A model generated the notes under the pieces. That model was not told the DNA's origin and searched no databases. It saw only the letters and a list, made by a program, of their open reading frames with translations. Below are positions 1-15,600 of a stretch of 64,000 nt of DNA, in pieces. Both the position numbers and the translations under genes were made by a program. Source of the stretch: Asterias rubens (lineage: Eukaryota > Echinodermata > Asteroidea > Forcipulatida > Asteriidae); NCBI RefSeq assembly GCF_902459465.1, contig NC_047080.1, forward strand, positions 4,193,214 through 4,257,213, given 5' to 3'. The first letter of the stretch is position 1; every line of letters begins with the position of its first letter.

Positions 1-271
1 TGAAGAATGGCGATCTGAATGAAGAATTTGGCGGGATCTAAGCAGAGCCAGTTGGACCCAGTTGTATTTGTCAGATTTCAGTGTTATTGCGTCCTATCCG
101 AAGGTCAAAGCAATAATGGTTTAAGTGTCTTGCTTCAGGACACAGGTGTCAAGACCAGGATGCGAACCCACACTCTGCTGACCAGAAACTCCAAAACTTG
201 ACTCGTTGCTCTTAACTGCCCCAAACCATCAAAATGACCCATTCATATGATTGTGTCCACCCTCTGCACAG
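1..271. other. intron of the ALDH9A1-like gene with SINE fragment
   Basis: Intron sequence upstream of the first visible exon, ending in the acceptor at 270-271. Positions about 125-200 hold an antisense tRNA-related SINE head (contains gcgaacccacactctgctga, the complement of a B-box-like stretch) that recurs at about 2.5 kb and 41.4 kb. Confidence 0.6.
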
Positions 272-3781
<3,510 letters not shown>

Positions 3782-3831
3782 AACAGAACTTTGTTACCAG
3801 ACTGTGGGCCTTTTGCCAAACCCTATGTACT

Positions 3832-4025
3832 GGGTTCAGTTTCATAGAGTTGCTTAAGCACAAAAAGTAGCTGAGCACAATCAAATTATGCTTAGCAGAA
3901 TATGGTTACCAGCCAAAATGCCATTTTGCATGAACAATCTGTAATGGGTACCCTGCCAAGTTTTGCTTAGCAGAAACTTGTTAAGCAATATTGTCTGGAT
4001 AAGCAGCTCTATGAAATTAGGCCCT
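3832..4025. mobile_element. hairpin MITE, 'tttcatagagctgcttaagcac' family, in ALDH 3' flank
   Basis: Left end ttcatagagttgcttaagca and right end gcagctctatgaaattaggc are inverted repeats about 190 bp apart. The same palindromic element occurs at 17.1, 37.3, 42.5, 46.8, 50.5, 57.4, 59.9 and 60.6 kb. It starts only about 50 bp after the ALDH stop codon, so it is probably part of the 3' UTR. Confidence 0.75.
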
Positions 4026-4362
4026 GGATTTACTCTTTGAATGTAAACAAGTGAAAAACCACTTGTTTTGTTTGCCATACCACTCTTTCTAAGAGCCATA
4101 TGGCGGACAACTCTTTTAAGAGTGAAAGCTGGTACTTTCAACTTGATTTAGAGTTAAGGTCGTTCCAATTTCGCTCAAAAAGAGTGACACGGATTGACTT
4201 TCACTCTCCTAAAAACCTGACACCTCGTAAAATGTTCACTCTTTTATATTAAAAGAGAATACGAAGGCTATGACCACTGTTGCTCTGGCCTTGGTCTTGG
4301 CCTTGGTGTCCCGTCCAAAGTTTCCCAATAAGATTTCCAATGGAGGTGCCCTTGGCAAAATG

Positions 4363-4561
4363 AAATAAACCGATCCAATTAGGCTCCGCCCATGACGCAC
4401 GTGTGAGCAAGAACACGTGAGCCTCTCCAATGCCTTTCTGCACAAACTGCCGCGCACGCCAAGCATACGCGCACGCATGTCGAACCTTATTTGTCGGACC
4501 GTCGTTGTGTTGTGATTGGTCAATACGCAATGGGGCGGAGCTTAATGGATCGGTCTATTGG
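4363..4561. mobile_element. short TIR element (about 200 bp)
   Basis: Inverted ends: accgatccaattaggctccg on the left and cggagcttaatggatcggtc on the right, about 25 bp each. The interior is CpG-richer than its surroundings (cgcgcacgccaagcatacgc). Non-coding; MITE-like. Confidence 0.6.
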
Positions 4562-7334
4562 CCTTGCCTTTTTAAAGATGATATTCCAGGTCTGGCTCTG
4601 GTGGGGGCTAGTCTGAAACTGTTTTTTGTGCCACAGCTAGAAAGCTGTCTCTGTAGAGGAATACTACTCTCTAAAAAGAAAAATTACATCATGGGAATTT
4701 GTTGTATTATTTGAGAAAATGTTGATTTGTTGGGTAGGAATTCTCATAAAATATTCACATTATTTTAGGCATTTTAGACTGCCTAGAAAATCAAGTGCAG
4801 TCGCTGACAATTTAATTTGTCAGACAGACCTTGTTGTATTAAAACTGACATGTTCGATCAACTGATAGTTGGCATAGTTTTCCACATTGGAAACTTTATA
4901 AGATTGTAATTAAAATTATGGTGAAAGGCGTGTACTCTGTTTTCAGTTGTCATGAAAGTGCACAACATCACTGGCAAATCTTGCCTTTTTTTTTTTATAG
5001 ATTTCACTTAAGGGAGGACACTTAATTTGCTGAAATTTTCACAGTTTGCTTGTATTGTGTAATTAAAGGGCGGGAATAAATTACCTTATTAATGAGATTA
5101 TATTTATTTGTTTGGGGTTTCCTTTTAATTAATGTTTAATACAGTGAGGAATAGTTTTTTTTTTCTCACATGAACCAATTTTCACAGATTTGTTAAATAT
5201 ATATATTTTTTTTTTATTGTTTTTTTTTATAGTATATTTTCGCTGATTGAATAATTTTTGGTCGAATGATGCTGTTACTTTCAAAGTAAACAAAAAACAT
5301 GTAACAAGTTAACAAACTTTTGCACATGCCATAGACTGCAGAGAATACAAAGCATGCAAAGTGTTTGGACATGGAACCGAGTTACCAGTGATGTCGAGAT
5401 CCAAAAAATACTTAATTTTTAGTTTTTAATTATTTTTAACTATTGCTTATTGTTTGGGATTTTGTGTGCAAATACCTCAAATAAAAGCATAAACTTACTC
5501 AAATCTGTAACAGCTATTTGATTTTCAAATCTGAATTTGATTGTGTGAAATAAAGATGACTATGTAAACTGAATACAAACATGGGTCTCGGAAATTCGGC
5601 TTGGTCCTGTATGTCATGGTCGCGATTATTGTTTTCCCTTATTTAGACCTAATTATAAAAAGCAGCAAAACTTTTGCCCATATTAAATCAATCCTCCAGC
5701 CAAAATATGATTGGTCTTCAAATAAACTTATTTCATTACATAAAAAAGAGGGCTTCCAAGTTTCTTGGATGTTATCTTACAAAGTTTTTTTTTTTTTAAA
5801 GTTTGTTAAAACTTACTTTATAAGATAATATCTAAGGAATTTGGAAGCCTGTCTTTTTGTATTTTTATAAGATAATATAAGGTATTGGGAAGCCTGTCTT
5901 TTTGTATTTAATGAAATAAGTCTGTAGTTTTAAGCTAGCGCTGTTTGTCAGAGTGGTGCGCCCTCTTGGGACTTTCATTCGAGCGCCAAAGAAATCGTTG
6001 GCGCATGCGTATGTATCATCCCTTCGAAGCGCCCGTCGACACGTGTGAACGACTGCAAAAAGGGAGCAGAATTTTCCTCAAAAATTGTACCTTTTTCTGT
6101 GGGCAGAAATGGTTCAAACATGAGCCACAAATGCTTTGAGAACTATAGAGCAGGATGTTTCTTCAAAATAGCGGTTCAGAGATCGGTAAGTTTGTAAAAT
6201 TGTCGGGGAAAATCAGGGAGGGAATTTTTGATAATTCAAACAAAATGCATTTTCGTCTGCCAGGCCCCAGTGCTGGTAAATGCCATAGCTTGGGAGAAAC
6301 TGTTTCAATGTTTTATAACTTAAGTATCATTTCAAGATTTGTTGTTGTTTATTATTATTTATTTTAAACAGTTACATTGACCAGAAGTAGTCCAGGGAAG
6401 TTTATAAAAGTTTAAAAACTGTTATCAAGTGTCTTCCACATTGTATCTGACCTCCAATTTTTGTAGCTTGCGAGACCTGGTCACTTTCTTTTGCTTTTCA
6501 CTTCATTGACTTTATTTCCCTTTCATAATCCTGCAGAGCAATTTGAGCAACAGAGTGAAATCCTGGTCTGCATTATTTATTTTTATTCCCCCCTTCTTTC
6601 ATATCCTAAAAGGGGACAAGTCATTACTCCCAAATTTTAAACTTTTTAAATCTCTCTTTGAAAAAAAAACATTTTTCCCTTTTTGAGTGTCATTATAGGT
6701 TCTATTTCTTTCAGTTTGGATTCAAAACATTCTCCAATTGTCTCCCATCAATGATTTTTCTGTCCAGTTCATAACAAATAGCATACCAAGAGTGCCTAAA
6801 ATGGGCTTGTTTCATAGAATGGCGGTGGAAATTTTGTGTAAAGTTAACCAGAAATGCCTCCCCATACTGAAGAATCGTGCACCACCTTGTGCCCCCCTAA
6901 AATGTTACCTTAGTTTTTGTGCAGCAATCCGGGAGAGGTAATATTAATAACACAGGACGTTTGTATTTAATTGGGACGCCATTTTTTTTTTTCATTATGT
7001 AAAGAATATGAACTAGTATTATCATGGTGCAGCCACCTTGTTTTCCTTCATTCTTACCAATGTAACCAAACCGAGGCTGGAAGGCAGTGGTGTACAACCC
7101 CCTCCCCTAATGCCCCCCCCCCCCCTCCATTTAAAATCTAACCCTTTGGGATTGGAAATTTCCAGAGTAAACCTTTACATTTGATGTACTTTAATAGGGT
7201 GATAAATTTTGATGTTTCATAAGTCTGGTGCAACCCTGTTTTTGACACTTCTAGTTGCAGTTGGTGAAGATACTTGAGGTATATGTAAAGCTAAAAATAA
7301 TTAAAATAGTAATAATTATTTTTCACATTTTTTC
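4562..7334. other. 3' flank/intergenic, no gene recognised
   Basis: AT-rich sequence after the ALDH gene. AATAAA-type signals at about 5483 and 5549 could end the ALDH transcript. A tandem duplication of a ~35-bp segment containing 'ggaagcctgtctttttgtat' lies at about 5838-5910. A homopolymer C run is at about 7117-7127. I see no supported exon. Confidence 0.5.
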
Positions 7335-7727
7335 TCTCCACATGTACTTCTGGGTGGGAGATCAAGAATCCTGCGTCTTGGTTGGAGTGCCTTCAGTGCA
7401 GTTTCATCCAGCAGCAGGGTGGCCAGAGGAGGAAAGCAGAGTGATGTCTCTAGAACTGCAGAGCATGAAATACTGAGAGATCTCCTGGACATATCAGAAG
7501 GTTATTTTGTAAAATCAAAACTTTTAAATTTGAACTTTACAATAGTGCATCTGAGTCCAATCATAAACGCAGAAATTCTAATTCCTGAAGAGACCAGTGT
7601 ATCTGGAAGCGATTTCACTTCTGATAGACTACCCTTGCCTACTTGGCTGTGTTTGTTACATTACATTTTGATAGCTTCATGCTTGGAACTTCTAGCAATA
7701 AGATACCCAAGTAGGCCTTATGATTAG
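7335..7727 (+). other. open reading frame of unknown meaning, possible exon
   Basis: One frame stays open for about 130 codons in AT-rich DNA. The first part (about 7344-7499) has coding-like composition and reads ...SDVSRTAEHEILRDLLDISE, followed by AAG|GTTATT, a usable donor; after it the composition becomes AT-rich. No start context and no family recognised. It could be an internal exon of an unannotated gene, a fragment of a retrocopy, or chance. Only the open frame and the abrupt composition change are seen. Confidence 0.25.
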
Positions 7728-7749
7728 GGTGCTTGAACAAAAAGCAACA

Positions 7750-8100
7750 TTAAAGACACTGGACACTATTGGTAATTGTCAAAGACTATAGTCTTCATAG
7801 TTGGTGTATCTCAACATACGCATAAAATAACAAACCTGTGAAAATTTGAGCTCAAAAGCAAGATAAAAATAAAGGTGTGCTTTCAAATGCTTGATTTCGA
7901 GACCTCGAATTCTAAATCTGAGGTCTCGAAATCAAGTTCGTGGAAAATTACTTCTTTCTCAAAAACTACATTACTTCAGAGGGAGCCGTTTCTCACAATT
8001 TTTTATACCATCGATCTGTTCTCATTACTTGTTACCAAGAAAGGTTTTATGCTAGTAATTCAATTTTGAGTAATTACCAATAGTGTCCACTGCCTCTAAG
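7750..8100. mobile_element. MITE, 'cactggacactattggtaatt' family
   Basis: About 350 bp with inverted ends (ttaaagacactggacactat / caatagtgtccactgcctct) and the shared interior aaaataacaaacctgtgaaa. Includes a small inner inverted repeat around the paired gagacctcgaattctaaatc and gaggtctcgaaatcaag. Non-coding. Confidence 0.8.
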
Positions 8101-10160
8101 TTTTAAGGGTCTTGTAGATTATTACGAATTATGAGCCCAATTTAAAATATCTAGACTCTAAGAACATCACATTAATCCACGTTTAGTGAGCCGATAGGGA
8201 CAGCACCAACCATCGGACATCAACCCTCAGAAATCTGTTTCTCAGATTAAAATGTGTTTTGGTGGAAACTATAAAAAGGAATGTTTCCAAAATGGTTTAT
8301 ATTATCACCAGCGGCAGTGCTTCTCACATGTTAATTAATATGTGGACTATTTACAAATCTATGACCTTACTATGACCCTACCTTAAAATTAAAGCAATAC
8401 AAACAAATGAATGCTACAAGATTTTCAAGGATTTCTGTAATTTAAACCTCAAAGTCAATTATGACAACACACGTGACACAGTACAATGCACATTATAGTA
8501 ACGAATCATTTTATTCAAGAGACCATTTACTAAATAAAATTCAAATTGTCGGCCCCTCTAAAGATCTAGCTATATAATCATATGCCAGTTATTATATAAG
8601 CCTTAAGGATTTTATACAAAACCATAATTTTTCTCATACCCACTTATATTGTATAATGATACATTGTATTGACATGTGAAAAAAAAAGAAGTTAGGCTTA
8701 GAGTGCCCTATGGTGGCACTCTTCTGTGTTGTTTCCTGAATTAATTATGGAGTCTTTTGTTTCCATTGGTGGTTGGATATTTGCCAGTTGTAACAAATTC
8801 AAAGTGAATGTGTATACACTATTCAAATCATTAAAACTTTATGCAGTTTGAATAATTTCATGCTTTTACAAAAATTTCTGGAAACAATCTCTTAAAACTG
8901 AGATTTGTTTTGAAAGAAAACAAAAAACTGGCAAATTTTAACCATCAATTAGAATAAACGAGGGTTAACCAAGGATAGTTAGCTCAATACTTCAAAGAGA
9001 TCCCTTTCACATTTTAAAGCAAAAATGCAATTAAAACCTTGTGATGAAATTTTCCTGTACGAGAACCTACGAAATAATAACTTTCTGGTGAATGACAAAT
9101 TTTTTTACTGGTATTACAGCGCGTAAAAAGAGTGTAGAACTCAATTAATAAACAAAAATCTTTTTTGGAGAACTTTGAAGTTGAAAATGTAAAACAAATT
9201 TAAGCATGTCAAAGGATCTCTAAGTACTGAGCTAATACTTATATGTTACTTAAAAATGAGTCAGATGCAATAATATAACAGAATGAGCAAATTTCAAAAT
9301 GTAATCAAATGCTGAAATTATTGTTTCTTTTTAAAGGAAAAACCTTGTATCTTCACACTTTTCATACGTTCACTTGTGAACATTTCTTTCCCATGTATTA
9401 TTTTTGATACTAAAAAGAATCAGTTTGTTTCCAATCAAAACATTTTACTTTTTTGAAAAACACATAAATCTGACTCATATTAAGTAACATATTACATGTT
9501 AAAGTGGAAAAGTTTAAAGGTGTTTTTGTTATTGCTTTGTGGTGTGACCTATTTCCTTTTTTGATGTTCCTTCTTTCGATCGTCCAAAAATATAGCAACA
9601 ATTTCGTTAATTTTTCAAAGTGTCAAGCAATTCGAGTTAAAACTAAACTCAATCATTTACTCCATGTTGTTTTAAAAACATCAACACAGTACTTTAGCTT
9701 GTTATTTGTTATTTAACAAGAAAAGCAAATTTTAGGAGGGCAAAAAAAAAAAGCCTAGCAAAAAAGGTCACAGTATAACAGCAATAATTTGACAGCTTTA
9801 AACTATAAGGGGCTGCATTGCATAAAGACAGAGATAAAGTCTAATGTTTAGAGTATTGATCTGTACTATTATAAGCCTGTACATAGTTGGAGTTGTATTA
9901 AGGGTGAAATCTAAAAAGGCTTTATATAGTTAAGTTCACTACAACAAACAGTAAACTTCATCTCTATATATAAGTCTAAAATGCAGTCCCTTTTTATTTC
10001 CATTTTGACAAAATAACCTTGGTTGACCCCCTATCTAAAAAGTTGGGATATCACTAAGGGGGGGTAGGGCCAAAAATTTCACGCAGTTAATTTCGAATTG
10101 TACAACGGAACGAAAAATTTATTTGGCTGACTTAGTCTATATAAAAAGAGTTATTTTTAA
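8101..10160. other. intergenic, AT-rich, nothing recognised
   Basis: About 2 kb of AT-rich DNA. The stretch 8175-8260 (containing aaccctcagaaatctg) resembles 62290-62370, a dispersed repeat fragment. No coding frame, RNA gene or element end could be supported. Confidence 0.4.
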
Positions 10161-11249
10161 GGCATTTTTATAAAAAAAAAGCACCACTGAACTGTAGAAG
10201 CAGCAGAGTTGCGCAAACGTGTGTGCCGGTCGGTGTGGCCAACTACTATCTAGAAAGTGAAGCGACTTAATGATCTAAGTGTTAATGGAAGGAAAGCATT
10301 TTATTAAGTTAAATCAAGTTAATGTTTCATTGATAGTATGTTTTACCAAAGTCCTGCCTTACATGATTGACAAACTAAAAAGATTGTTTTTTTTAAAAGT
10401 CCGAAGCCAAAAATTAATAAATAATTTTGTTTTAAAGTCCAAAACAAAAGTCGGAAAGTATTCTTAGTTGCCCGTTAAAATGTTTGATGAATCAAGTGTA
10501 CCGTCGGACGTCTCCCCCTGTTCGGGCAAACACGTCGCTAAGTTCTTGGAGTAAAGTTTCAAGTTTGAATTTTGGTTGAAGTGAAAAAGGACGCTTCCAC
10601 TCCCTCACCAATTGAGTCCTGTACCATCAGAATAACAAAGACTTCAACCCAGATGGTGATGCGCTGATCAGAGAAACAAGATTCCAACATGGCGGCTGAA
10701 CTTTACAAATTTTGTGAATTTTTGCATTGAGCACCCCCCCCCCCACCAAAAAAAAAGGAACAAAATCTGCTTGTTCTTTTCAATGATAACAGCATACTCA
10801 GGAATGTATTGGTTTCACTTGAATTAAATATTACATGTTACACACTTCACATAAATTTTGATTCACATCAAATGTGGGTTTTGAATTTGTTAAAATGTTG
10901 TCACATTCTCCATGTACAAATTTCGCACAAATTTTAAGTCAAACTTGTAAGTGTGGTTATACATGTACATGTCATTCAGATTAGCATCTTGATTGCGATA
11001 AGTATCATTACAGGAGATATTGTAGATGACATTGGGTTTATGAAGAATAACTAGACAACCTAACACCTGTTTTTATAAACCAAGCCTATTAAGAGCCTAA
11101 AAATGCCTAACTCTACTAACTACAACAAAGTTCCGAAACCTACGTAATTACGACTTAATGATAAAGTTCTGATAAATCTGCCTACCAATCCATGCATAAT
11201 ATTACCTCTAACATTTGATCTCTGAAATTTTGTAGGACTTATTTTTGCA

Positions 11250-11580
11250 CAAAGTTAAGTCTAATGTTATCGTCTGAAATTTTAGATTCTATCTGTGACG
11301 CTGAACTGGTCTAGGCCTAATGTAAATTCTGAAAACTTGGATACTAACTATGACGCTGAAACAAGTCTAATGTTAATGGCTGAAAAACTAAGATTCTAAC
11401 TGTGACGCTAAAACAAGTCTAATGTCAACGGCTGAAAAACTAAGATTCTTACTGTGACGGTGAAACAAGTCTAATGTTCACTTCTGAAAACTAAGATTCT
11501 TAAACTTGGACGCTGAAACAAATCTAATGTTAACGTCTGAAACAAAGATTCTAACTGTGACGCTGAAACAATTCTAACAG
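11250..11580. repeat. ~60-bp tandem repeat inside the inverted-arm structure
   Basis: About five units built on aagattctaactgtgacgct plus 'gaaacaagtctaatgtta', with point differences and small length changes. Non-coding. Confidence 0.75.
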
Positions 11581-11774
11581 TGTTTATCAGTTAACCAAGT
11601 CTATAACTACATGTACTTGGTCATGCGGGAAACTACTAATTTTGTTATGAAGCCCTTGATCTACATTTTCTAGTGGCCAATGATAATAAAGATGTTCAGA
11701 GAATTTGTGACTTTAATCATAAGGGGCAATGTCGTTCGGTTGTTTACATCATACATTACTTCCTAAACTAGTAA

Positions 11775-12360
11775 TCATTTAGACGCCTGACTCCTTTTAG
11801 AGCATGTCACACAGCTGAGTGACATTAAATGGTTTAACAGTAAGAGGGTTTACTTAAAACCTATTGAATTTTAACTAAGTGAAGTACACGTCAGGTACAT
11901 GTAGTTATTTAAATCTACTGTGGTTTAGTACTAAAAATATGTTTCTACAAATCATGCACAACGGCAAGATTTGTAAAGCCTGACTCCTTTAAGATGTCCT
12001 AATGCAAGATGACCTATTGTCTTGGTCGCTTATAGAGGTCCAATGGTTTAGCAGTGAAAGGGTTAACTAGTTAACTAAAACCTATTGAACTTTTATTTTG
12101 TTTTGCTAATCATGCTCAAAAGCAGGATTTGTAACTTTTAAGTTAAAGGCCAATGTCTACTGGCCAGTATCATTTACATCATTTCCTGAAGTGATTGTCG
12201 TTAACATTACCTACTATGTACAATAATAATGGAGCTGCATGTCCACTCAGACCCATCACAAATGACCTTGCGATCGGTCACTTAAATAGGTCAATAGTTT
12301 AGCGTCATAGACTGAATAACGCCAACCAGTTAAGCAGAACAGGGGTTCTAACTAGCATGT
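11775..12360. repeat. degenerate ~200-240-bp tandem repeat
   Basis: Two to three diverged units each containing 'ctgactccttt', a variant of 'ggtccaatggtttagcagtg' and 'aaaacctattgaa'. The third unit (about 12270-12340) is weaker. It lies between the arms of the 3.07-kb inverted structure. Confidence 0.5.
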
Positions 12361-12694
12361 ACATAATGCACAACAGCAACTGCATGTGTATCACTGACAT
12401 TAATACTTCTACAACAAGGACCCTAGCTAGGCTATCTAAACACTGTTAACCATTCTAACTCCTGAAGGAGTTAACACAACCTACTGTACCTGAGTCCTAA
12501 ATCTAAGTACATAACGCATAACAGCAGCTTTCTAAAAAGTAATGTTGTTTCTTCTACAACTAGGACCCTGTTTACTTCCTACACAATCCCAATGTCATCT
12601 TTGATATCTCCTTTTGATACAGTCAAAACTTCTTAACGCAAGTGAAACCAATGTAAAACACCTGAGTACCTGAGTGAAATGTGAATAGCCATGT

Positions 12695-15600
12695 TCAGAA
12701 TCTCATTTCTCCGACCCTCGCACCAACATCTGGGTAGAAGTCTCTGTCATCCGTCAAGTTCAGAGGCTCCTTCAGATCGGAAGAGGATGTCCGGTGTAGA
12801 AAAGTTGCTCAAAAAGTAGACCTGTTTACACAGGAACAGTATAGAGAGACGGGTACCAACTTAGGATAACAAAATGATCAGGTAAAAAATGTGAAAAAAA
12901 GTGCAATGGTCCTCAGTCCTTGACACTTTCGATACAGGCCCCCAAAGACTTCAACAGGCAACCGAATCCTTTCTTTCTTAGGTTTTGTTTTTTGTTAGAG
13001 ATCGGAAAGTTGAAATTAGTTTGTCAATCATGTAAGGTAGGACACCGGTAAGACAGACTACCAGCGCCACATCAACAAGATTTCACTTAATAAAATGCTT
13101 ACCCAACCATTAACTCTTGGATCATTAGGTCGCCACACATTCCAGATAGTAGTAGGCCACACCAACCGGCACACACGTTTGCACAACTCTGCTGCTTCTA
13201 CAGTTCAGTGGTACTTTTTTTTTATAAAAATGCCTTTTTTTTTTTTACAATTGTGTGATTTATACAATTGAAACATATTTACATAAATGACAATCAAACA
13301 AATCAACATGTGAGTCACTCCTATGTATGTCTCAGTGCCTATTTAAACTTATGGTAAATATAAAAAAAAAACTGGGGAAAAAAACAACAAATAAATTTTG
13401 ATCAAAAACATTGAATGAATGAAGCTTGAGTAAAATTGGTCTTTGTATAAATTTGTTTTTCTAAACTGATCAACAAAAATATTCAATTAACAACTCCAGG
13501 AGGCATTAATTAAATAGAACAATAAAGATAAAATCATTTGGAAAATTGAATATCGTTGAAATTTTATGTTAACATAAAAAAGGGCAAATAATGAATTTTC
13601 TAGAAGAATCTGGCAATTCCATAAAGAAATCAATGACTTCAGGAGCCACTAATCTCCATACTGACAAGAAAAAAATTAGTGCATTGCTTTTGTTTTATCA
13701 TTATACATGTATTTATTTTATATATTGCTTTTTACAGAGTTTTTGAATAAAAGAAGGAAAACCAACCAATAAAAGAATTGATTCTTATGTGCGCAAACTG
13801 TGGATGTTTTTTGACGTGTCTTTACCTTTAAGTGTAAACAGGCTGCAGAGACCAGTAACCTGAAGTTGTCACAGGTTTTCTTTAATAGATACACTTCACT
13901 TGGAGAGAGTTAATTAATTTTTGTCAGCAAGAAAGTTTCTGCCAACTAAAAGCTCACTAAAATAATTTATTTGTTGAACATGAAGAACTTGTACTATGTT
14001 ATTTTTGTCCAGAGTGACTCACATGTTGATTTGAAACATTTAAATTCAATGTAACATCATTAACAATAATAATATAATTTAGTTCAAGAAATGGTTCAGG
14101 ATCAATCTTTGGCTTGAAACAAAAATATAAATTTTCTGGATTGCTGCAAAAAAAAACAAGGATACAAATGTCATAATAAAAGACTAACACAGTTTTTGTG
14201 TAATTTTTTTTGTATTGATGCATATTTTGGAAAAAAAAAACATAACTATTCAAGATGCCCGTGAGTACCCCTACAAATTTCATAAGATTTCAGTAGAAAG
14301 TGAATTAAAAAATACTTGATGGCCTTTTAAAAATAAAAATCAAATGTGGATTTCAACCAGTTTGGAATCAGGTAATGATTTCTTAGTTTGGTTATTTTTA
14401 ATAGAATTTCAAGAGTTGATTATATTAGAAAATCTTTCTTTGGGAGAAATACAACAAACCCCTTGTGAAGATTTGGTCTGATATGAAATCCTGAACCATT
14501 TCTTAAAACAAAATATGGGATAGATCCAATCATGGAGAAACTATGGTTTCTTATTTCCAATTTGCTAATAGAAGCCATGTTAGTTTTACAGATGCCACAA
14601 ATGCCATGCAAGTCTTTGTGAGTCATCACTACTCAAAAGGATTGTGGAATAAAGAGTAAGTGACTGCCAGATCTGCTGGACACCACTAAAGTTAGTGAAC
14701 CCTTGCCTAGCCCCTAGTGGAAAGGGTACATGGATCGAGTCAGGTGTTGGCATGCCATCTTGAAGCCTTGGCTGTTTCAGCGTTAGGCAAGATCTCTAGC
14801 TTATCCCCAAGTGGAAAGGGGACAAGGATTGAGTCTTGGATGGTTTATGTATACAGGCCTGTATGCTTCGTTTTTGAAAGGGCAAGGGCACCAAGGCATT
14901 TTCTCTGTGGCAAAGGGCACCCTATGAGGAAATTGTAAATTTCTACTGGAGCATTTCAAGGGCACCAAGGCAATGACAAGGGGCAACGGAGGCAATCGCC
15001 TCCATTGCCTCCATGAAGTATCAGGCCTGATGTATAACAAGGGATGTGAAACCCCTACCCCCAGTTGAAAGGGGTCAAGGATTGAGTCATGTGCTTGCCA
15101 CTACCTATTCAAATCTAGATAGCGAGACCTATGGCTACCCCCAGTGGAAAGGGGACAAGGATTGAGTCAAGTGCTGGCCACTACCTCATTCAAGCCTCGA
15201 CTGTATCAGTGTTAGCGAGACCTCTGGCCTACCCCCAGTGGAAAGCGGACAAGGATTGAGTCATGTGCTGACCACTACCTCATTTAAGCCTTGACTGTTT
15301 CAGTGATAGCGAGACCTATGGCTACCCCCAGTGGAAAGGGGACAAGGATTGAGTCATGTGCTGGCCACTACCTCATCCAAGCCTCGACTATATCAGTGTT
15401 AGCGAGACCTCTGGCCTACCCCCAGTGGAAAGGGGACAAGGATTGAGTCAAGTGCTGGCCACTACCTCATTCAAGCCTTGACTGTTTCAGTGATAGCGAG
15501 ACCTCTGGCCTACCCCCAGTGGAAAAGGGACAAGGATTGAGTCATGTGCTGGCCACTACCTCATTCAAGCCTTGACTGTTTCAGTGATAGCAAGACCTAT

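Larger units (their letters stand above)
10161..13234. repeat. 3.07-kb structure with long (~545 bp) inverted arms
   Basis: The left arm (about 10161-10705) and right arm (about 12690-13234) are inverted copies. The outer ~95 bp are nearly identical (both contain ccactgaactgtagaagcag read inward); similarity then continues, more diverged, through matching blocks such as aagcattttattaag, ttacatgattgacaaact and gacttcaacccagatgg. The interior holds ~60-bp tandem units (about 11250-11575, 'ctgaaacaagtctaatgtt') and weaker ~200-240-bp units (about 11780-12330). No transposase frame is visible. It may be a foldback-type non-autonomous transposon or an inverted segmental duplication; flanking target-site duplications are not obvious. 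Confidence 0.75.
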
